Assembly: GCA_020634395.1 (NCBI GenBank)
Contig: JACKBU010000021.1
Span: 35,637-99,636 of the forward strand
From: Ardenticatenaceae bacterium
GTDB lineage: Bacteria; Chloroflexota; Anaerolineae; Promineifilales; Promineifilaceae
DNA length: 64,000 nt
Direction of reading: 5' to 3'
A program made the position numbers and the translations under genes. Below, in pieces: positions 1 to 8,614 of this stretch (positions are counted from its first letter, which is position 1; each line of letters starts with the position of its first letter). The notes beneath the pieces were generated by a model. It was not told where the DNA came from. It was given only the letters and a program-made list of their open reading frames with translations, and did not search any database.

Positions 1-77
1 GTTTGTATTCACCATCGGCGCCTGCAACACGATGGCAAGTCAGCCGGTTGGCTGTGCCAATCGGCCCTGGAGGTGAA

Positions 78-488
78 ATGATGACGCAAGTCAGCAACGG
101 CAACAATCCTTTAAACCAGCCCGTCTCCAACCGGTTGAACGAAACACGATTTTTAGCCCGCTCTGTAAGCCTGCTGGCCCTGCTTACAGGCTTCATCTAT
201 CTTCGCGTCATTGGCCTGGCCAGCCTGGCCCGCGCCGAGCAAAACTGGCCGGAAGCGATTCTATTATTCGCCCTGGTCGCCGCGGCTACGTCAGGTTTGA
301 TCTGCGCCTGGCGCTGGGAAGCGGTCGGTGGCATTGTCGCCAGCCTGTGCGCCGCGGGCATTGCTCTGTTAGCCTTTCACGCCTTTCCGGACCATCCTTT
401 CTTTGCGGCCTTTGCCTACAGCTCGCCTTTTCTGTTTTCGGGCCTCCTGTTTTTAGCCTGCTGGCGACGCAAACAAGATAAGGCCTGA
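78..488 (+). CDS. Small multi-pass membrane protein, function unknown
   Basis: The protein has 136 residues, with a polar N-terminus of about 25 residues followed by four hydrophobic segments and a basic end (WRRKQDKA). The start at 78 is chosen because GGAGGTGAA lies directly before the ATG-ATG pair; the open frame extends further upstream but without a ribosome binding site. It resembles small DUF families of integral membrane proteins in Chloroflexota with an AWRWEAVGG-type motif, but I do not recognise a function. It lies 230 bases upstream of the hydrogenase operon and is separated from it by a putative regulatory region, so it is probably not part of that operon. Bases 1-77 before it cannot be assigned. 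Confidence 0.6.
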   Translation: MMTQVSNGNNPLNQPVSNRLNETRFLARSVSLLALLTGFIYLRVIGLASLARAEQNWPEAILLFALVAAATSGLICAWRWEAVGGIVASLCAAGIALLAFHAFPDHPFFAAFAYSSPFLFSGLLFLACWRRKQDKA

Positions 489-588
489 TTCTCTCACGCG
501 GCAAACGGCCGTTACCCCGCCTCTCTTTCCCGGGCCAGGTTCCACAACTGGCCCCGATTCTCCCTTCTTCCTGCTCAGAATTTACCCC

Positions 589-711
589 TGACAGCACGTG
601 ACACGGGCCGTTTGTGCAATTATTCACAAAAGGTATTTCTGTCACTTCTTTCCCATGACAAGTGTCACTGTGTATAAATTTGCGGATAGCGTAACGTATA
701 TTTTGGAGGTG
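589..711 (+). promoter_or_regulatory. Hydrogenase operon control region with clustered TGACA/TGTCA half-sites
   Basis: Five copies of TGACA or its complement TGTCA occur at 589, 599, 640, 656 and 663; the last two form TGACA-AG-TGTCA. A -10-like TATAAA lies at 672-677 without a clear -35. A strong ribosome binding site GGAGGTG (705-711) precedes the ATG at 719. The half-sites may belong to a second regulator, but I cannot name it. Confidence 0.35.
612..629. promoter_or_regulatory. Rex-like redox operator
   Basis: TTGTGCAATTATTCACAA matches the Rex operator consensus TTGTGAA-N4-TTCACAA at 13 of 14 defined positions. It lies 90-107 bases upstream of the first hydrogenase gene, in a non-coding gap. 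Rex is an NADH/NAD+-sensing repressor that typically controls hydrogenase, fermentation and respiration genes. Binding is inferred from sequence only. Confidence 0.6.
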
Positions 712-718
712 CTGTCCA

Positions 719-1300
719 ATGTTTTTGAACTTATTTTTGCTTTTAGCGGCCGTCCTGTGTGCATTTCAGGCTATACGCGCCCGGCAAATGTTAGCGGCAG
801 CGCTGTGGTTAGCCTGTACCAGCGCCATCGTGGCCTGGCTGTTGTATGCGCTGGGCGCTCAAGAGGTGGCTGTGATCGAGCTGAGCGTGGGAGCCGGGCT
901 GGTTACTATTTTGTTCGTGTTTGGCATTACGATTGCCGGTGAAGAAATCCAGGAAGTGGGATCTCTGGTACCGTGGGCCGTCGCCGGAGGCATTGCTCTA
1001 GCGCTCATCGGCCTGGTGGCCTGGTTTGTTTTACCGGCGCAAGAAGCGAGCACGGCCGTTTCGGAGCCATCTTTCTCGGTCATGGTCTGGGAAAATCGCG
1101 GGCTGGATATGCTGGTGCAAATCGGCCTTATTTTTGCCGGTGTGTTAGGCATATTGGGCATCCTGGCAGAAAAGGAAACGGCCGAAGAACAGGCCCGGGC
1201 TTCGCAAAAAACGCCAACATCGACTCCTCCCCTCCCCCAACCTCAGGTCATTACCACAGACGCTCATCAAGATACGCCAATCAAGGAGGCCCACGCATGA
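719..1300 (+). CDS. Mrp-like subunit of group 4 hydrogenase (MbhD/MbhE-type fusion)
   Basis: A 193-residue membrane protein. Residues 1-70 carry the DUF4040/MbhD-like pattern with GAQEVAVIELSVGAG in the second half. After a linker and another membrane helix, a segment with ENRGLDMLVQIGLIFAGVLG (about 125-150) resembles MbhE, the MrpB-like neighbour. The tail is charged and Pro/Thr-rich. In MBH-type complexes these subunits form the ion-translocating part joined to the hydrogenase. It is the first gene of the operon, with GGAGGTG before the start, and its stop overlaps the next start as ATGA. Assignment to MbhD/E rather than NuoJ rests on the GAxE and RGxD-like patterns. Confidence 0.65.
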   Translation: MFLNLFLLLAAVLCAFQAIRARQMLAAALWLACTSAIVAWLLYALGAQEVAVIELSVGAGLVTILFVFGITIAGEEIQEVGSLVPWAVAGGIALALIGLVAWFVLPAQEASTAVSEPSFSVMVWENRGLDMLVQIGLIFAGVLGILGILAEKETAEEQARASQKTPTSTPPLPQPQVITTDAHQDTPIKEAHA

Positions 1301-1605
1301 GCAGCGAATTAACGATAACGGCCGTTACAGTTTTATGCCTGCTTGGTGTCGCTTTATATGGCCTGCTGATAGTGCGCAATCTGTTCCAGGTAATTATCGC
1401 CCTCCAGATCCTGGTCAAAGGCGCGCTTATCGCCCTGGTCCTGGCCGGCAAAATCAGCGGCCAGATTAATCTGGGGCAGAGCCTGGCCGTCACCGTCATC
1501 GTCGCCGACACGATTGTGGCAGTGGTCGGGCTGGCGCTGGCCGTGCAGGTGAAGCGCTACACAGGTTCGCTCGACGTCAAGAATCTATCCACTCTGCGGA
1601 GGTAA
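1297..1605 (+). CDS. MnhC/NuoK-like membrane subunit
   Basis: A 102-residue protein with three transmembrane helices, the usual size of MrpC/MbhG/NuoK. The ATG at 1297 overlaps the preceding TGA by the ATGA arrangement and has AAGGAGG at 1283-1289. The AVTVIVADTIVAVVGLALAVQV stretch is typical of the MrpC/NuoK C-terminal half. It is expected to sit between the antiporter-like subunits in the membrane arm and to take part in ion translocation. A longer open frame upstream is not conserved-looking and is not used. Confidence 0.75.
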   Translation: MSSELTITAVTVLCLLGVALYGLLIVRNLFQVIIALQILVKGALIALVLAGKISGQINLGQSLAVTVIVADTIVAVVGLALAVQVKRYTGSLDVKNLSTLRR

Positions 1606-1608
1606 GCC

Positions 1609-3354
1609 ATGAGTGCCTGGTTGATCATTCTCACCATTGGGTTCGCCTGGCTGGGCGCTGTGTGCGTCTGGCTGGCAGGAGACAAACGGCCGCGCGCCCA
1701 ACACACACTGGCCGTCCTCTTCTCCGTAGCCGCGGGGTTGGCCGCTCTGGCCCTCATCCCCAACACCAGCGATCAGGCCGTCATCAGCCTGAATGCGGGC
1801 AGCGTGTTCGGTCAGTTTACCTTCGTACCAGACGGGCTGGGCGTTTTTCTAACCGTTGTGGCCACGGTAATTGGCAGTCTGGCGGTCATTTTTTCTGTTG
1901 AATATATGCGCGGTGAAGCGCAGCTTGGACGCTACTACGCCCTGATCCTGTTGTTTATCGGCTCGATGGCCGGGCTGGTGCTGACGGGCAGCCTGTTTTT
2001 GATGTTCGTCTTGTGGGAGATGACGGCGTTGTGCTCGTATGCCCTCATTTCCTTTTACAACGATGATCCCAAAGCGGTGCGCGGCGGCATTAAGGCGCTG
2101 ATCATCACGCAAATTGGCGGCATTGGCCTGCTAGTGGGCACGCTGGCCGTCTACATTTACTTAGGTGACTACCAGATCGATACACTGCTGGCGCAGGCGC
2201 AAACGCTGCCGGCGGGTGTATTGAGCTTTATCGCTTTCACCTTTCTGCTGGCGGCCATGGCAAAATCGGCGCAGGTGCCATTCCACACCTGGCTGCCGGA
2301 CGCCATGGAAGCGCCAACACCCGTCAGCGCGCTCATCCACGCGGCAACGATGGTGAATGCGGGTGTGTATCTGCTGGCCCGGTTTTACCCGGCTTTTGCG
2401 GACGTGGCGGGGTGGAAAACGGCCGTGCTCACCATCGGCCTCCTCACCGCCTTGCTGGCCGCCCTCATGGCCGTCGTCGCCACCGATTTAAAGCGCATGC
2501 TGGCCTATTCCACCGTCAGCCAGTTGGGCTACATGGTCTACGCCATTGGTGTGGGCGGTGTATTCGCCAGCCAATTCCACCTGCTCAGCCACGCCATCTT
2601 CAAGGCGCTGTTGTTCCTGGGCGCGGGTGCGGTCATCCACGCCCTCGGCACACGCGACATGCGCCAGATGGGCGGCTTGCGGACGCAAATGCCTGTCGTG
2701 AGTACGACCTTCATGATCGGCGCGGCAGCATTGATTGGACTACCCATTTTCAACGGCTTCTGGAGCAAGGAGCTAATTTTGGAAAGCGGGCTGGAGGGAG
2801 GGCCGATTTGGGCAAACGTGGGCACGCTGTTGGGTGCGGGTATCACCGCTTTTTACGCTTTCCGCATGGTATGGATGGTGCTGTTCGGCCAACCGCAAGG
2901 CAAAACCCACGTCCATGACGCCGGTATACCCATGAAAACGGCGCTTATTCCCCTGGCATTCGGCACATTGACCTCGTGGCTGTTGATTGGCCGGTTCGGC
3001 AGCTGGCTGCAAGCGACACTTCCCTATGAGCAGCTTAACGTTGAATCGACCGAAGAAATGCTGCTGGCGATTATCACAACGCCGGCGACATATCTGGCCT
3101 TAGCTATCGTGGCCCTGGGAATGGTGGCCTGGTGGCAGCGCGAGCGGCTCACCGGCCTGGCCCGGTCGCTGCAAGGCGTAGGCCGCGCCGCCGCCAACGG
3201 TTTTGGCTTTGAAGCGCTGAATCAGGGGGCCGTCAGCCTGACGCAAAAAGCGGCAGCCGCCCTCCAGGTTACGCAAACGGGCCAGTTGAACTGGAATGTG
3301 CTGGGCATAGTCGTGGCGCTGGTGGTGGTGCTGCTGGTTCTGGCCGGGGTTTAG
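1609..3354 (+). CDS. NuoL/MrpA-like antiporter subunit of group 4 hydrogenase
   Basis: A 581-residue, roughly 14-helix protein of the proton-conducting antiporter family. It shows the family landmarks: the glutamate in LWEMTALCSYALISFY, the lysine in AAMAKSAQVPFHTWLPDAMEAPTPVSALIHAATMV's first part (residues about 215-235), and the YSTVSQLGYM and FLGAGAVIHA stretches. The fold is shared with NuoL and MrpA, and it is predicted to pump ions when the hydrogenase turns over. GGAGGTAAGCC precedes the start, three bases after the previous stop. It ends at a hairpin-type repeat (3356-3408) before the next gene. Confidence 0.85.
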   Translation: MSAWLIILTIGFAWLGAVCVWLAGDKRPRAQHTLAVLFSVAAGLAALALIPNTSDQAVISLNAGSVFGQFTFVPDGLGVFLTVVATVIGSLAVIFSVEYMRGEAQLGRYYALILLFIGSMAGLVLTGSLFLMFVLWEMTALCSYALISFYNDDPKAVRGGIKALIITQIGGIGLLVGTLAVYIYLGDYQIDTLLAQAQTLPAGVLSFIAFTFLLAAMAKSAQVPFHTWLPDAMEAPTPVSALIHAATMVNAGVYLLARFYPAFADVAGWKTAVLTIGLLTALLAALMAVVATDLKRMLAYSTVSQLGYMVYAIGVGGVFASQFHLLSHAIFKALLFLGAGAVIHALGTRDMRQMGGLRTQMPVVSTTFMIGAAALIGLPIFNGFWSKELILESGLEGGPIWANVGTLLGAGITAFYAFRMVWMVLFGQPQGKTHVHDAGIPMKTALIPLAFGTLTSWLLIGRFGSWLQATLPYEQLNVESTEEMLLAIITTPATYLALAIVALGMVAWWQRERLTGLARSLQGVGRAAANGFGFEALNQGAVSLTQKAAAALQVTQTGQLNWNVLGIVVALVVVLLVLAGV

Positions 3355-3355
3355 G

Positions 3356-3408
3356 GAGTTGGTGGGATGGTTGGTTAGTTAGCTGGTTGGTTGCACCAAC
3401 AAACCAAC
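3356..3408. repeat. Heptamer-type hairpin element between two hydrogenase genes
   Basis: Degenerate GGTTGGTT/AGTTAGC units are followed, after GCACC, by the inverted AACAAACCAAC. The element fills most of the 76-base gap between the two antiporter-like genes. It could modulate transcript stability or partial termination inside the operon; this is inference. Confidence 0.6.
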
Positions 3409-3430
3409 ATATCCTTTCGGGAAATTATTT

Positions 3431-4960
3431 ATGGACATCCAAACTTTAGCAAATCTTCCCGTTTTTCTATGGTTGATCTGGCTGCCGCTGCTGTGGTCGC
3501 CCGTGATTTATCTGGTAGGACGGTTGGCGCGGCGACGGTGGGCGACGGACACGGCCGTTGCCCGGTGGATCGCCCTCATCGCCATTCTCAGTACATGGCT
3601 GCCATTCGCGTTAACGTACCAGGAATTCAAGGCCAACGGTGTGCTCAGCTACACGTTTGGCACGATCACGCTGCGGCTGGACGGGCTGAGCCTGCTGCTG
3701 GCAACGGCCGTTCTGGGTCTCTCCACCCTCGTCATCCTGTATTCAAACGCCTACATGCACCGCGAACTGGGCGAATCTAAGTATTACGCCATGCTGGTCG
3801 CCATGACAGGTGTGATGGTGGGGCTGGGCTGCACGGGCGACATTTTTAACCTGTGGCTGTGGTTCGAGGCTATGGCCATTACCTCTTACCTGCTGGTCGC
3901 CTTCTACCGCGACCAACCGGCCTCGCTGGAAGCAGGCGTCAAATATCTGGTACAAAGCGCCGTAGGCTCCGTGTTTGTGTTGTTGGGCGTGGCCCTGGTG
4001 CTGGCGCAAACCGCCACACTAGACATCCTGCAAATCCAGGCCTACGTCGCCGCGCAGCCCGATTCTGTAGCCTTACTGGCGGCTGGTGGACTCTTCATCA
4101 TTGGCTTTGGCGTGAAGATCGCCATTGTGCCGATGCACACCTGGCTGCCCGACGCCCATTCGCAGGCGCCCAGCGGCATCAGCGCCATGTTGTCCGGCGT
4201 GGTCATCGAAGCCGGGCTGATTGCCCTGCTGCGCGCGTTGGCACCGCTGGCCGGGACCACCACAACCTGGGGCACTTTGCTCATTTTCTTCGGCATCCTG
4301 AACATGGTTGTGGGCAATTTGCTGGCGCTGCGGCAACAGCAGGTGAAGCGGCTGCTGGCCTTTTCCAGCATCGCCCACGTGGGTTACATGCTGATTGGCC
4401 TGGGCACGGCCGTTTACTTTGGCGAAGTGGCGGGCGCGGAAGGCAGTTTCTTCCACCTGCTCAGCCACACGATGATGAAGGGGCTGGCTTTTCTTTCCGC
4501 CGGGGCGCTGCTGTACGTGATGCACACGGCACGCGGCGAGCACGACCCCTTGATGATTGCCGACCTGGCAGGCGCGGCGCAGAAATATCCAATCATCGCC
4601 CTGGTGTTCAGCCTGGCGTTGCTTGGTTTGGGCGGGCTGCCGCCACTGGTGGGCTTTATGTCCAAGTGGCAAATCCTGGTGGCCGGGTTTGAAACGCGCA
4701 GCCTGATCATGTATGGCATTGTGGCGTTTGTGGCGTTGAACAGCGTGCTCTCGCTGGCTTATTATGCGCCGATGGTGAATGCGGTGTATCGGAAACGGCC
4801 GTCAACGGCCGTGCAGTCCGGCCTCGCCGTCCCTCCCCTGATGACCATTCCCCTGGTGGTACTGGCTGCCGGGATTTTGCTGGTGGGCATCTGGCCCAAT
4901 CTGGTAAGCGGATTGGTACAGCCGGCCGGCGCAGCGTTAATGGCCGCTTTTGGCGGCTGA
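3431..4960 (+). CDS. NuoM/NuoN/MrpD-like antiporter subunit of group 4 hydrogenase
   Basis: A 509-residue, 14-helix protein of the same antiporter family. Landmarks are the glutamate in LWFEAMAITSYLLVAFY, KIAIVPMHTWLPDAHSQAPS with SAMLSGVVIEAG, and FSSIAHVGYMLIG. The IEAG at the end of the central motif is the MrpD-type variant of the NuoM LLK motif. Together with the NuoL-like subunit this gives the complex at least two antiporter-like modules. The start at 3431 has only a weak GGGAAA ahead of it, which may reflect translational coupling through the preceding hairpin region. Confidence 0.85.
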   Translation: MDIQTLANLPVFLWLIWLPLLWSPVIYLVGRLARRRWATDTAVARWIALIAILSTWLPFALTYQEFKANGVLSYTFGTITLRLDGLSLLLATAVLGLSTLVILYSNAYMHRELGESKYYAMLVAMTGVMVGLGCTGDIFNLWLWFEAMAITSYLLVAFYRDQPASLEAGVKYLVQSAVGSVFVLLGVALVLAQTATLDILQIQAYVAAQPDSVALLAAGGLFIIGFGVKIAIVPMHTWLPDAHSQAPSGISAMLSGVVIEAGLIALLRALAPLAGTTTTWGTLLIFFGILNMVVGNLLALRQQQVKRLLAFSSIAHVGYMLIGLGTAVYFGEVAGAEGSFFHLLSHTMMKGLAFLSAGALLYVMHTARGEHDPLMIADLAGAAQKYPIIALVFSLALLGLGGLPPLVGFMSKWQILVAGFETRSLIMYGIVAFVALNSVLSLAYYAPMVNAVYRKRPSTAVQSGLAVPPLMTIPLVVLAAGILLVGIWPNLVSGLVQPAGAALMAAFGG

Positions 4961-5000
4961 GAACCGCTTTGAGCGGGCAACCTGATTGTGGAGTGAGTGA

Positions 5001-5312
5001 ATGAGCTTCTTACTAATCCCACCCATTGCTTTTGTGCTTTACATCCTGCTTGTAGGCGTGCTATCTGGCCTGGGCAAACTACTGGCCGGTCCGGAAAGCC
5101 CTAGCCCAGAAAAATCGAGCAGCTACACAGGCGGCGAGTCTCTACCAACACGCCTGGGGCTGCCAGGGTATCGGCCGTTTTTTGTCATTGCCCTGTTTTT
5201 TGCCGTACTGCATTTGGGGGTGCTGATGTTAGGCAGCAGCATCCCATCGCCGATTTCTGTCCTGTACCTCGCCGGATTGATTCTGGCGCTCATCGCACTC
5301 GTTTTAGGGTAG
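5001..5312 (+). CDS. NuoA-like small membrane subunit
   Basis: A 103-residue protein with three predicted membrane helices. The loop SSSYTGGESLPTRLGLPGYRPFFVIALFF corresponds in position to the NuoA loop with YECG and the following helix. Homologous small subunits occur in MBH/MBX-type complexes, between the membrane antiporters and the hydrogenase module. A GGAG lies seven to eight bases before the ATG. It is followed nine bases later by the hydrogenase small subunit gene. Confidence 0.65.
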   Translation: MSFLLIPPIAFVLYILLVGVLSGLGKLLAGPESPSPEKSSSYTGGESLPTRLGLPGYRPFFVIALFFAVLHLGVLMLGSSIPSPISVLYLAGLILALIALVLG

Positions 5313-5320
5313 AGAAAATC

Positions 5321-5848
5321 ATGACAAACTTAAACCTGTCCGACGAATGGAACGGCATTCTGCTCAAGCTAAAAAAATGGGCGCGCATCAATTCGCCGTG
5401 GGCCATTCATTACAACAGCGGTTCGTGCAACGGCTGCGACATAGAAATTCTGGCCACGCTCACGCCCCGCTACGACGCCGAACGGTTAGGGGTAAAGCTG
5501 CAGGGCAGCCCGCGCCACGCCGACGTGTTGATCTGTACCGGCCCGGTGACGCTGCAATCGCGCGACCGGCTGCGGCGCATTTATGAACAGATGCCCGACC
5601 CGAAGTTTGTGGTGGCGGTAGGATCGTGCGCCATTTCCGGTGGTGTTTTCCAGGGCTGCTATAACGTTGTCGGCCACATCGACGAGGTAATTCCGGTGGA
5701 CGCCTACGTGCCCGGCTGCCCGCCCCGCCCGGAAGCCATCATTGACGGCCTGGTTAAACTGCTGACCGCGCTCAAACAAGGCGACCCACCCCCAACCGAG
5801 CGCCCAACCGAATTGGAACTGGAGAACTACGATGCCGCAACAATCTAA
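5321..5848 (+). CDS. Group 4 [NiFe]-hydrogenase small subunit (NuoB-like)
   Basis: 175 residues. Four cysteines can bind the proximal [4Fe-4S] cluster: Cys36 and Cys39 in SGSCNGCDIE, Cys103 in VGSCAISGG and Cys133 in VPGCPPRPEAI. The CxxC form is that of group 4 hydrogenases; complex I NuoB has adjacent cysteines. The subunit passes electrons between the polyferredoxin subunit and the [NiFe] site. It overlaps the next gene by 17 bases, indicating coupled translation. Confidence 0.9.
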   Translation: MTNLNLSDEWNGILLKLKKWARINSPWAIHYNSGSCNGCDIEILATLTPRYDAERLGVKLQGSPRHADVLICTGPVTLQSRDRLRRIYEQMPDPKFVVAVGSCAISGGVFQGCYNVVGHIDEVIPVDAYVPGCPPRPEAIIDGLVKLLTALKQGDPPPTERPTELELENYDAATI

Positions 5849-6431
5849 ATCAACCGCCCAGGCGCAGGCAGAAACGGCACTCCTGGCCGCCGAAGCGCTT
5901 TTGCAGCCGTGGGCTTCACACATCAACAAGCCGCAGCCGGATGATAAAACCCTGGCCCGCGGCGAAAATCCGCTTGTCTTTCCTTACAGCCGGCGGCGAA
6001 TTAAACTGACGGGCCACGGCCGTCCGGACGTTCTGGACATTTCCTTGCAGCCAGCTGAACTGCTGGAAGTGGTACAAACTCTCATGGACGCCAACTGGGG
6101 CTACCTGATCACTATCACAGGCGTCGATTTAGGCCCGGAGGCCGGAGAGATTGAAGTGCTGTATCACTTGGCGCAGGGCGCGGCCGTCGTGACGCTGTCG
6201 GTAAAGGTAGGGCGAGAGACGGAAACGGCCGTGATCCCTTCCATTTGTTCTATCATCCCTTCCGCCAGCTTCTTTGAGCGTGAACTGAGTGAAATGCTGG
6301 GCATCACTGTGCAAAATACTCCCAACAGCGATCGCCTGTTTCTGCCCGACGACTGGCCGGCAGACGTTTATCCTTTGCGCAAAGAGTTTGTGGCCGGCAG
6401 TGCAACGGCCGTCGACGCCCAAAATACATGA
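5832..6431 (+). CDS. NuoC-like subunit of group 4 hydrogenase (30 kDa type)
   Basis: 199 residues. The first 70 residues are variable. The C-terminal half has the NuoC/HycE-N pattern: YLITITGVDL, EVLYHLAQ, then the PSICSIIPSASFFERELSEMLGI stretch and DRLFLPDDWPADVYPLRKEF. In group 4 complexes this protein stabilises the large subunit at the membrane. The start at 5832 lies inside the end of the small subunit gene. Proteins of this kind may be fused to the large subunit (as in HycE); here they are separate. Confidence 0.85.
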   Translation: MPQQSKSTAQAQAETALLAAEALLQPWASHINKPQPDDKTLARGENPLVFPYSRRRIKLTGHGRPDVLDISLQPAELLEVVQTLMDANWGYLITITGVDLGPEAGEIEVLYHLAQGAAVVTLSVKVGRETETAVIPSICSIIPSASFFERELSEMLGITVQNTPNSDRLFLPDDWPADVYPLRKEFVAGSATAVDAQNT

Positions 6432-6440
6432 GAGCTTAAA

Positions 6441-7643
6441 ATGACTGCTGTAATCTCGCCTAAAAAAGAAAAATTTATCATTCCCATCGGTCCGCAGCAT
6501 CCGGCGCTTAAAGAGCCGGGCCACTTTGAGTTCGCCGTCGATGGCGAAATCGTCACCGAGGCCACCGTGCGCCTGGGCTACGTCCATCGCGGCATTGAAA
6601 AAGGCGCCGAAGCGCGCAACTGGACGCAAAACCTCTATCTGGTCGAGCGCATTTGCGGCATCTGTTCACACATACACGCCCTTACCTACGCTCTCGGCGT
6701 CGAAGTCCTCGCCGAAGTCGAAGTGCCGCCCCGGGCTCAGGCCATCCGCGTGCTGGTGGCCGAACTGGAGCGCATCCACAGCCACCTGCTCTGGTTTGGC
6801 GTGGCGGCCCACGAGGCCGGGTTCGATACGCTGTTCATGTACTCCTGGCGCGACCGGGAAACCATTATGGACATTCTGGAAGCGCTGACCGGCAATCGCG
6901 TGAACTACTCGGCCAACGTCCTCGGCGGCGTCAAGTTTGACATCAGCGATGAGCAGCGGAAAGTTATCCTGGATGGCCTTGATTTTCTAGAAAAGCGCAC
7001 ACACCATTACTTAGATGTCGCTACGTCCGACGGCATGTTTTTGCAGCGGACGCGCGGCATCGGCATCACCCGCCTTCAGGATGCCCAGCGATTGGGTATC
7101 GTCGGGCCAACGGCCCGCGCTTCCGGTGTCATGCGCGACGTGCGTGTAGACGCTCCCTACGCCGCCTATGATATGTTTCCTATCAACATTGTCGTGGAAA
7201 CGGCCGGTGATTTGGAAGCGCGCTTCGTCGTTCGCCTGAAGGAGCTTTTCGAGAGCTTCCGGCTCGTCCGCGAGATTTTGGACAATCTACCGCCAGGCGA
7301 TTTACAGGCCAAGCGGTTCCCACGGCGCATTAAACCTGGCGAGGTGATCAGCCGCGTCGAAGCGCCACGCGGCGAGGTTTTTTATTATATCCGCAGCAAT
7401 GGTTCAGATATGCCGGAACGCGTTAAGGTTCGCACGCCTACCCTGTGCAACATGGCTTCTGTTCTGTCTCTGGCAGTCGGCCACCATCTGGCCGACATGC
7501 CCATGCTTTTGGTCGGCATCGATCCCTGCTTTTCTTGCAACGACCGCGGCGTCTCCATCTGCTCTTCGCAGGGCGAACACGGCCGTTGGACCTGGGAACG
7601 GCTGCGTCAATTTGGTATCGACTATTATGCGAATAAGGTGTAA
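6441..7643 (+). CDS. Group 4 [NiFe]-hydrogenase large (catalytic) subunit
   Basis: 400 residues, NuoD-like. Both nickel-binding motifs are intact: RICGICSHIH with Cys72 and Cys75, and DPCFSCNDR with Cys363 and Cys366. Complex I NuoD has lost these cysteines, so this is a hydrogenase and not a second NuoD. A tail of 31 residues follows Arg369; in this family a tail after the CxxCxxH/R motif is removed by an M52 protease, and one is encoded at the end of the operon. Expected role: H2 evolution from reduced ferredoxin, or the reverse, coupled to ion movement. The exact group 4 subgroup cannot be set without a tree. Confidence 0.92.
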   Translation: MTAVISPKKEKFIIPIGPQHPALKEPGHFEFAVDGEIVTEATVRLGYVHRGIEKGAEARNWTQNLYLVERICGICSHIHALTYALGVEVLAEVEVPPRAQAIRVLVAELERIHSHLLWFGVAAHEAGFDTLFMYSWRDRETIMDILEALTGNRVNYSANVLGGVKFDISDEQRKVILDGLDFLEKRTHHYLDVATSDGMFLQRTRGIGITRLQDAQRLGIVGPTARASGVMRDVRVDAPYAAYDMFPINIVVETAGDLEARFVVRLKELFESFRLVREILDNLPPGDLQAKRFPRRIKPGEVISRVEAPRGEVFYYIRSNGSDMPERVKVRTPTLCNMASVLSLAVGHHLADMPMLLVGIDPCFSCNDRGVSICSSQGEHGRWTWERLRQFGIDYYANKV

Positions 7644-7645
7644 CT

Positions 7646-8566
7646 ATGGATAGCGTCGTTAACGTAGCAGCCTTACTTGTATTTCCTGGCGGTTTGTTCG
7701 TCATCGCTGCCGGACTGTTCTACGAATGGATTGATCGCAAGATTATCGCCCGCCTGCAAAACCGGTTAGGCCCTCGCTGGTTCCAACCTTTTGCCGACAC
7801 CGTTAAACTGCTGGCCAAAGAAGAGATTGTACCCGAAAGAGTAAATCCCATTCTTTTCGTGGCCCTGCCGCTAACGGCGTTGGCCGGAGCTTTAACAGCC
7901 GCGTTGTACGTGCCCATGGCCGGCCTGAAACCTGCTTTCAGCTTTCCTGGCGATCTCATCGTCACGGTTTATATGCTAAGCCTGCTGACCTTGTGCACTG
8001 GACTGGCCGGGGCTACTACGCGTGACCGGTTTTCGCTGGTAGGTGCAACTCGCACCCTGACCCAGCTCTTTGCCTACGAAGCACCGTTCCTGCTGGCTCT
8101 ACTTGGTCCGGCAATCGCCGCCGGAAGCTGGCAAATCAGCGAAATTACTGCCTACACAGAAACCCACGTCTGGATCCTTGTTACCCAACCCATCGGTTTC
8201 ATCGTGGCGCTGATCGGGCTCATGGGGAAATTGGAACTGCCGCCATTTGATTCACCAGAGGCAGAAACGGAAATTGTGGCCGGGGCACTAACAGAATACA
8301 GCGGCCGGGGTCTGGCTATTTTCCATCTGGGCAAAGGGGTGGAACTGGTAATTGGTCTAACCCTCATCACCTCATTTTATCTGGGTGGACTGTCCAACCC
8401 GCTGGCCTTCGTACTTAAGACCGTGGGACTGCTTGTCGTACTGGCCGCTCTCCAATCTCTGATGACCCGTTTGCGTATTGATCAAACCGTTGGACTGTGG
8501 TGGCGGTACGGCGCTCTACTGGTCCTGGTACAATGGTTAATTTTATTCGTCATCCAAATTGTGTAA
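7646..8566 (+). CDS. NuoH/HycD-like membrane anchor of group 4 hydrogenase
   Basis: 306 residues and about eight membrane helices. It shows the NuoH-family stretches EWIDRKIIARLQNRLGPRWFQPFADTVKLLAKEE, GATRTLTQLFAYEAPFLLALLGP, and PPFDSPEAETEIVAGALTEYSG, split here at natural breaks. In complex I this subunit forms the quinone tunnel; in group 4 hydrogenases it links the hydrogenase module to the antiporter part. It starts three bases after the large subunit's stop, with AAGGTG just upstream. Confidence 0.88.
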   Translation: MDSVVNVAALLVFPGGLFVIAAGLFYEWIDRKIIARLQNRLGPRWFQPFADTVKLLAKEEIVPERVNPILFVALPLTALAGALTAALYVPMAGLKPAFSFPGDLIVTVYMLSLLTLCTGLAGATTRDRFSLVGATRTLTQLFAYEAPFLLALLGPAIAAGSWQISEITAYTETHVWILVTQPIGFIVALIGLMGKLELPPFDSPEAETEIVAGALTEYSGRGLAIFHLGKGVELVIGLTLITSFYLGGLSNPLAFVLKTVGLLVVLAALQSLMTRLRIDQTVGLWWRYGALLVLVQWLILFVIQIV

Positions 8567-8614
8567 GCCGTGCGCGGTGGATGGCAATCTCACTAAAGTG
8601 CAACGGAGCAAAAT

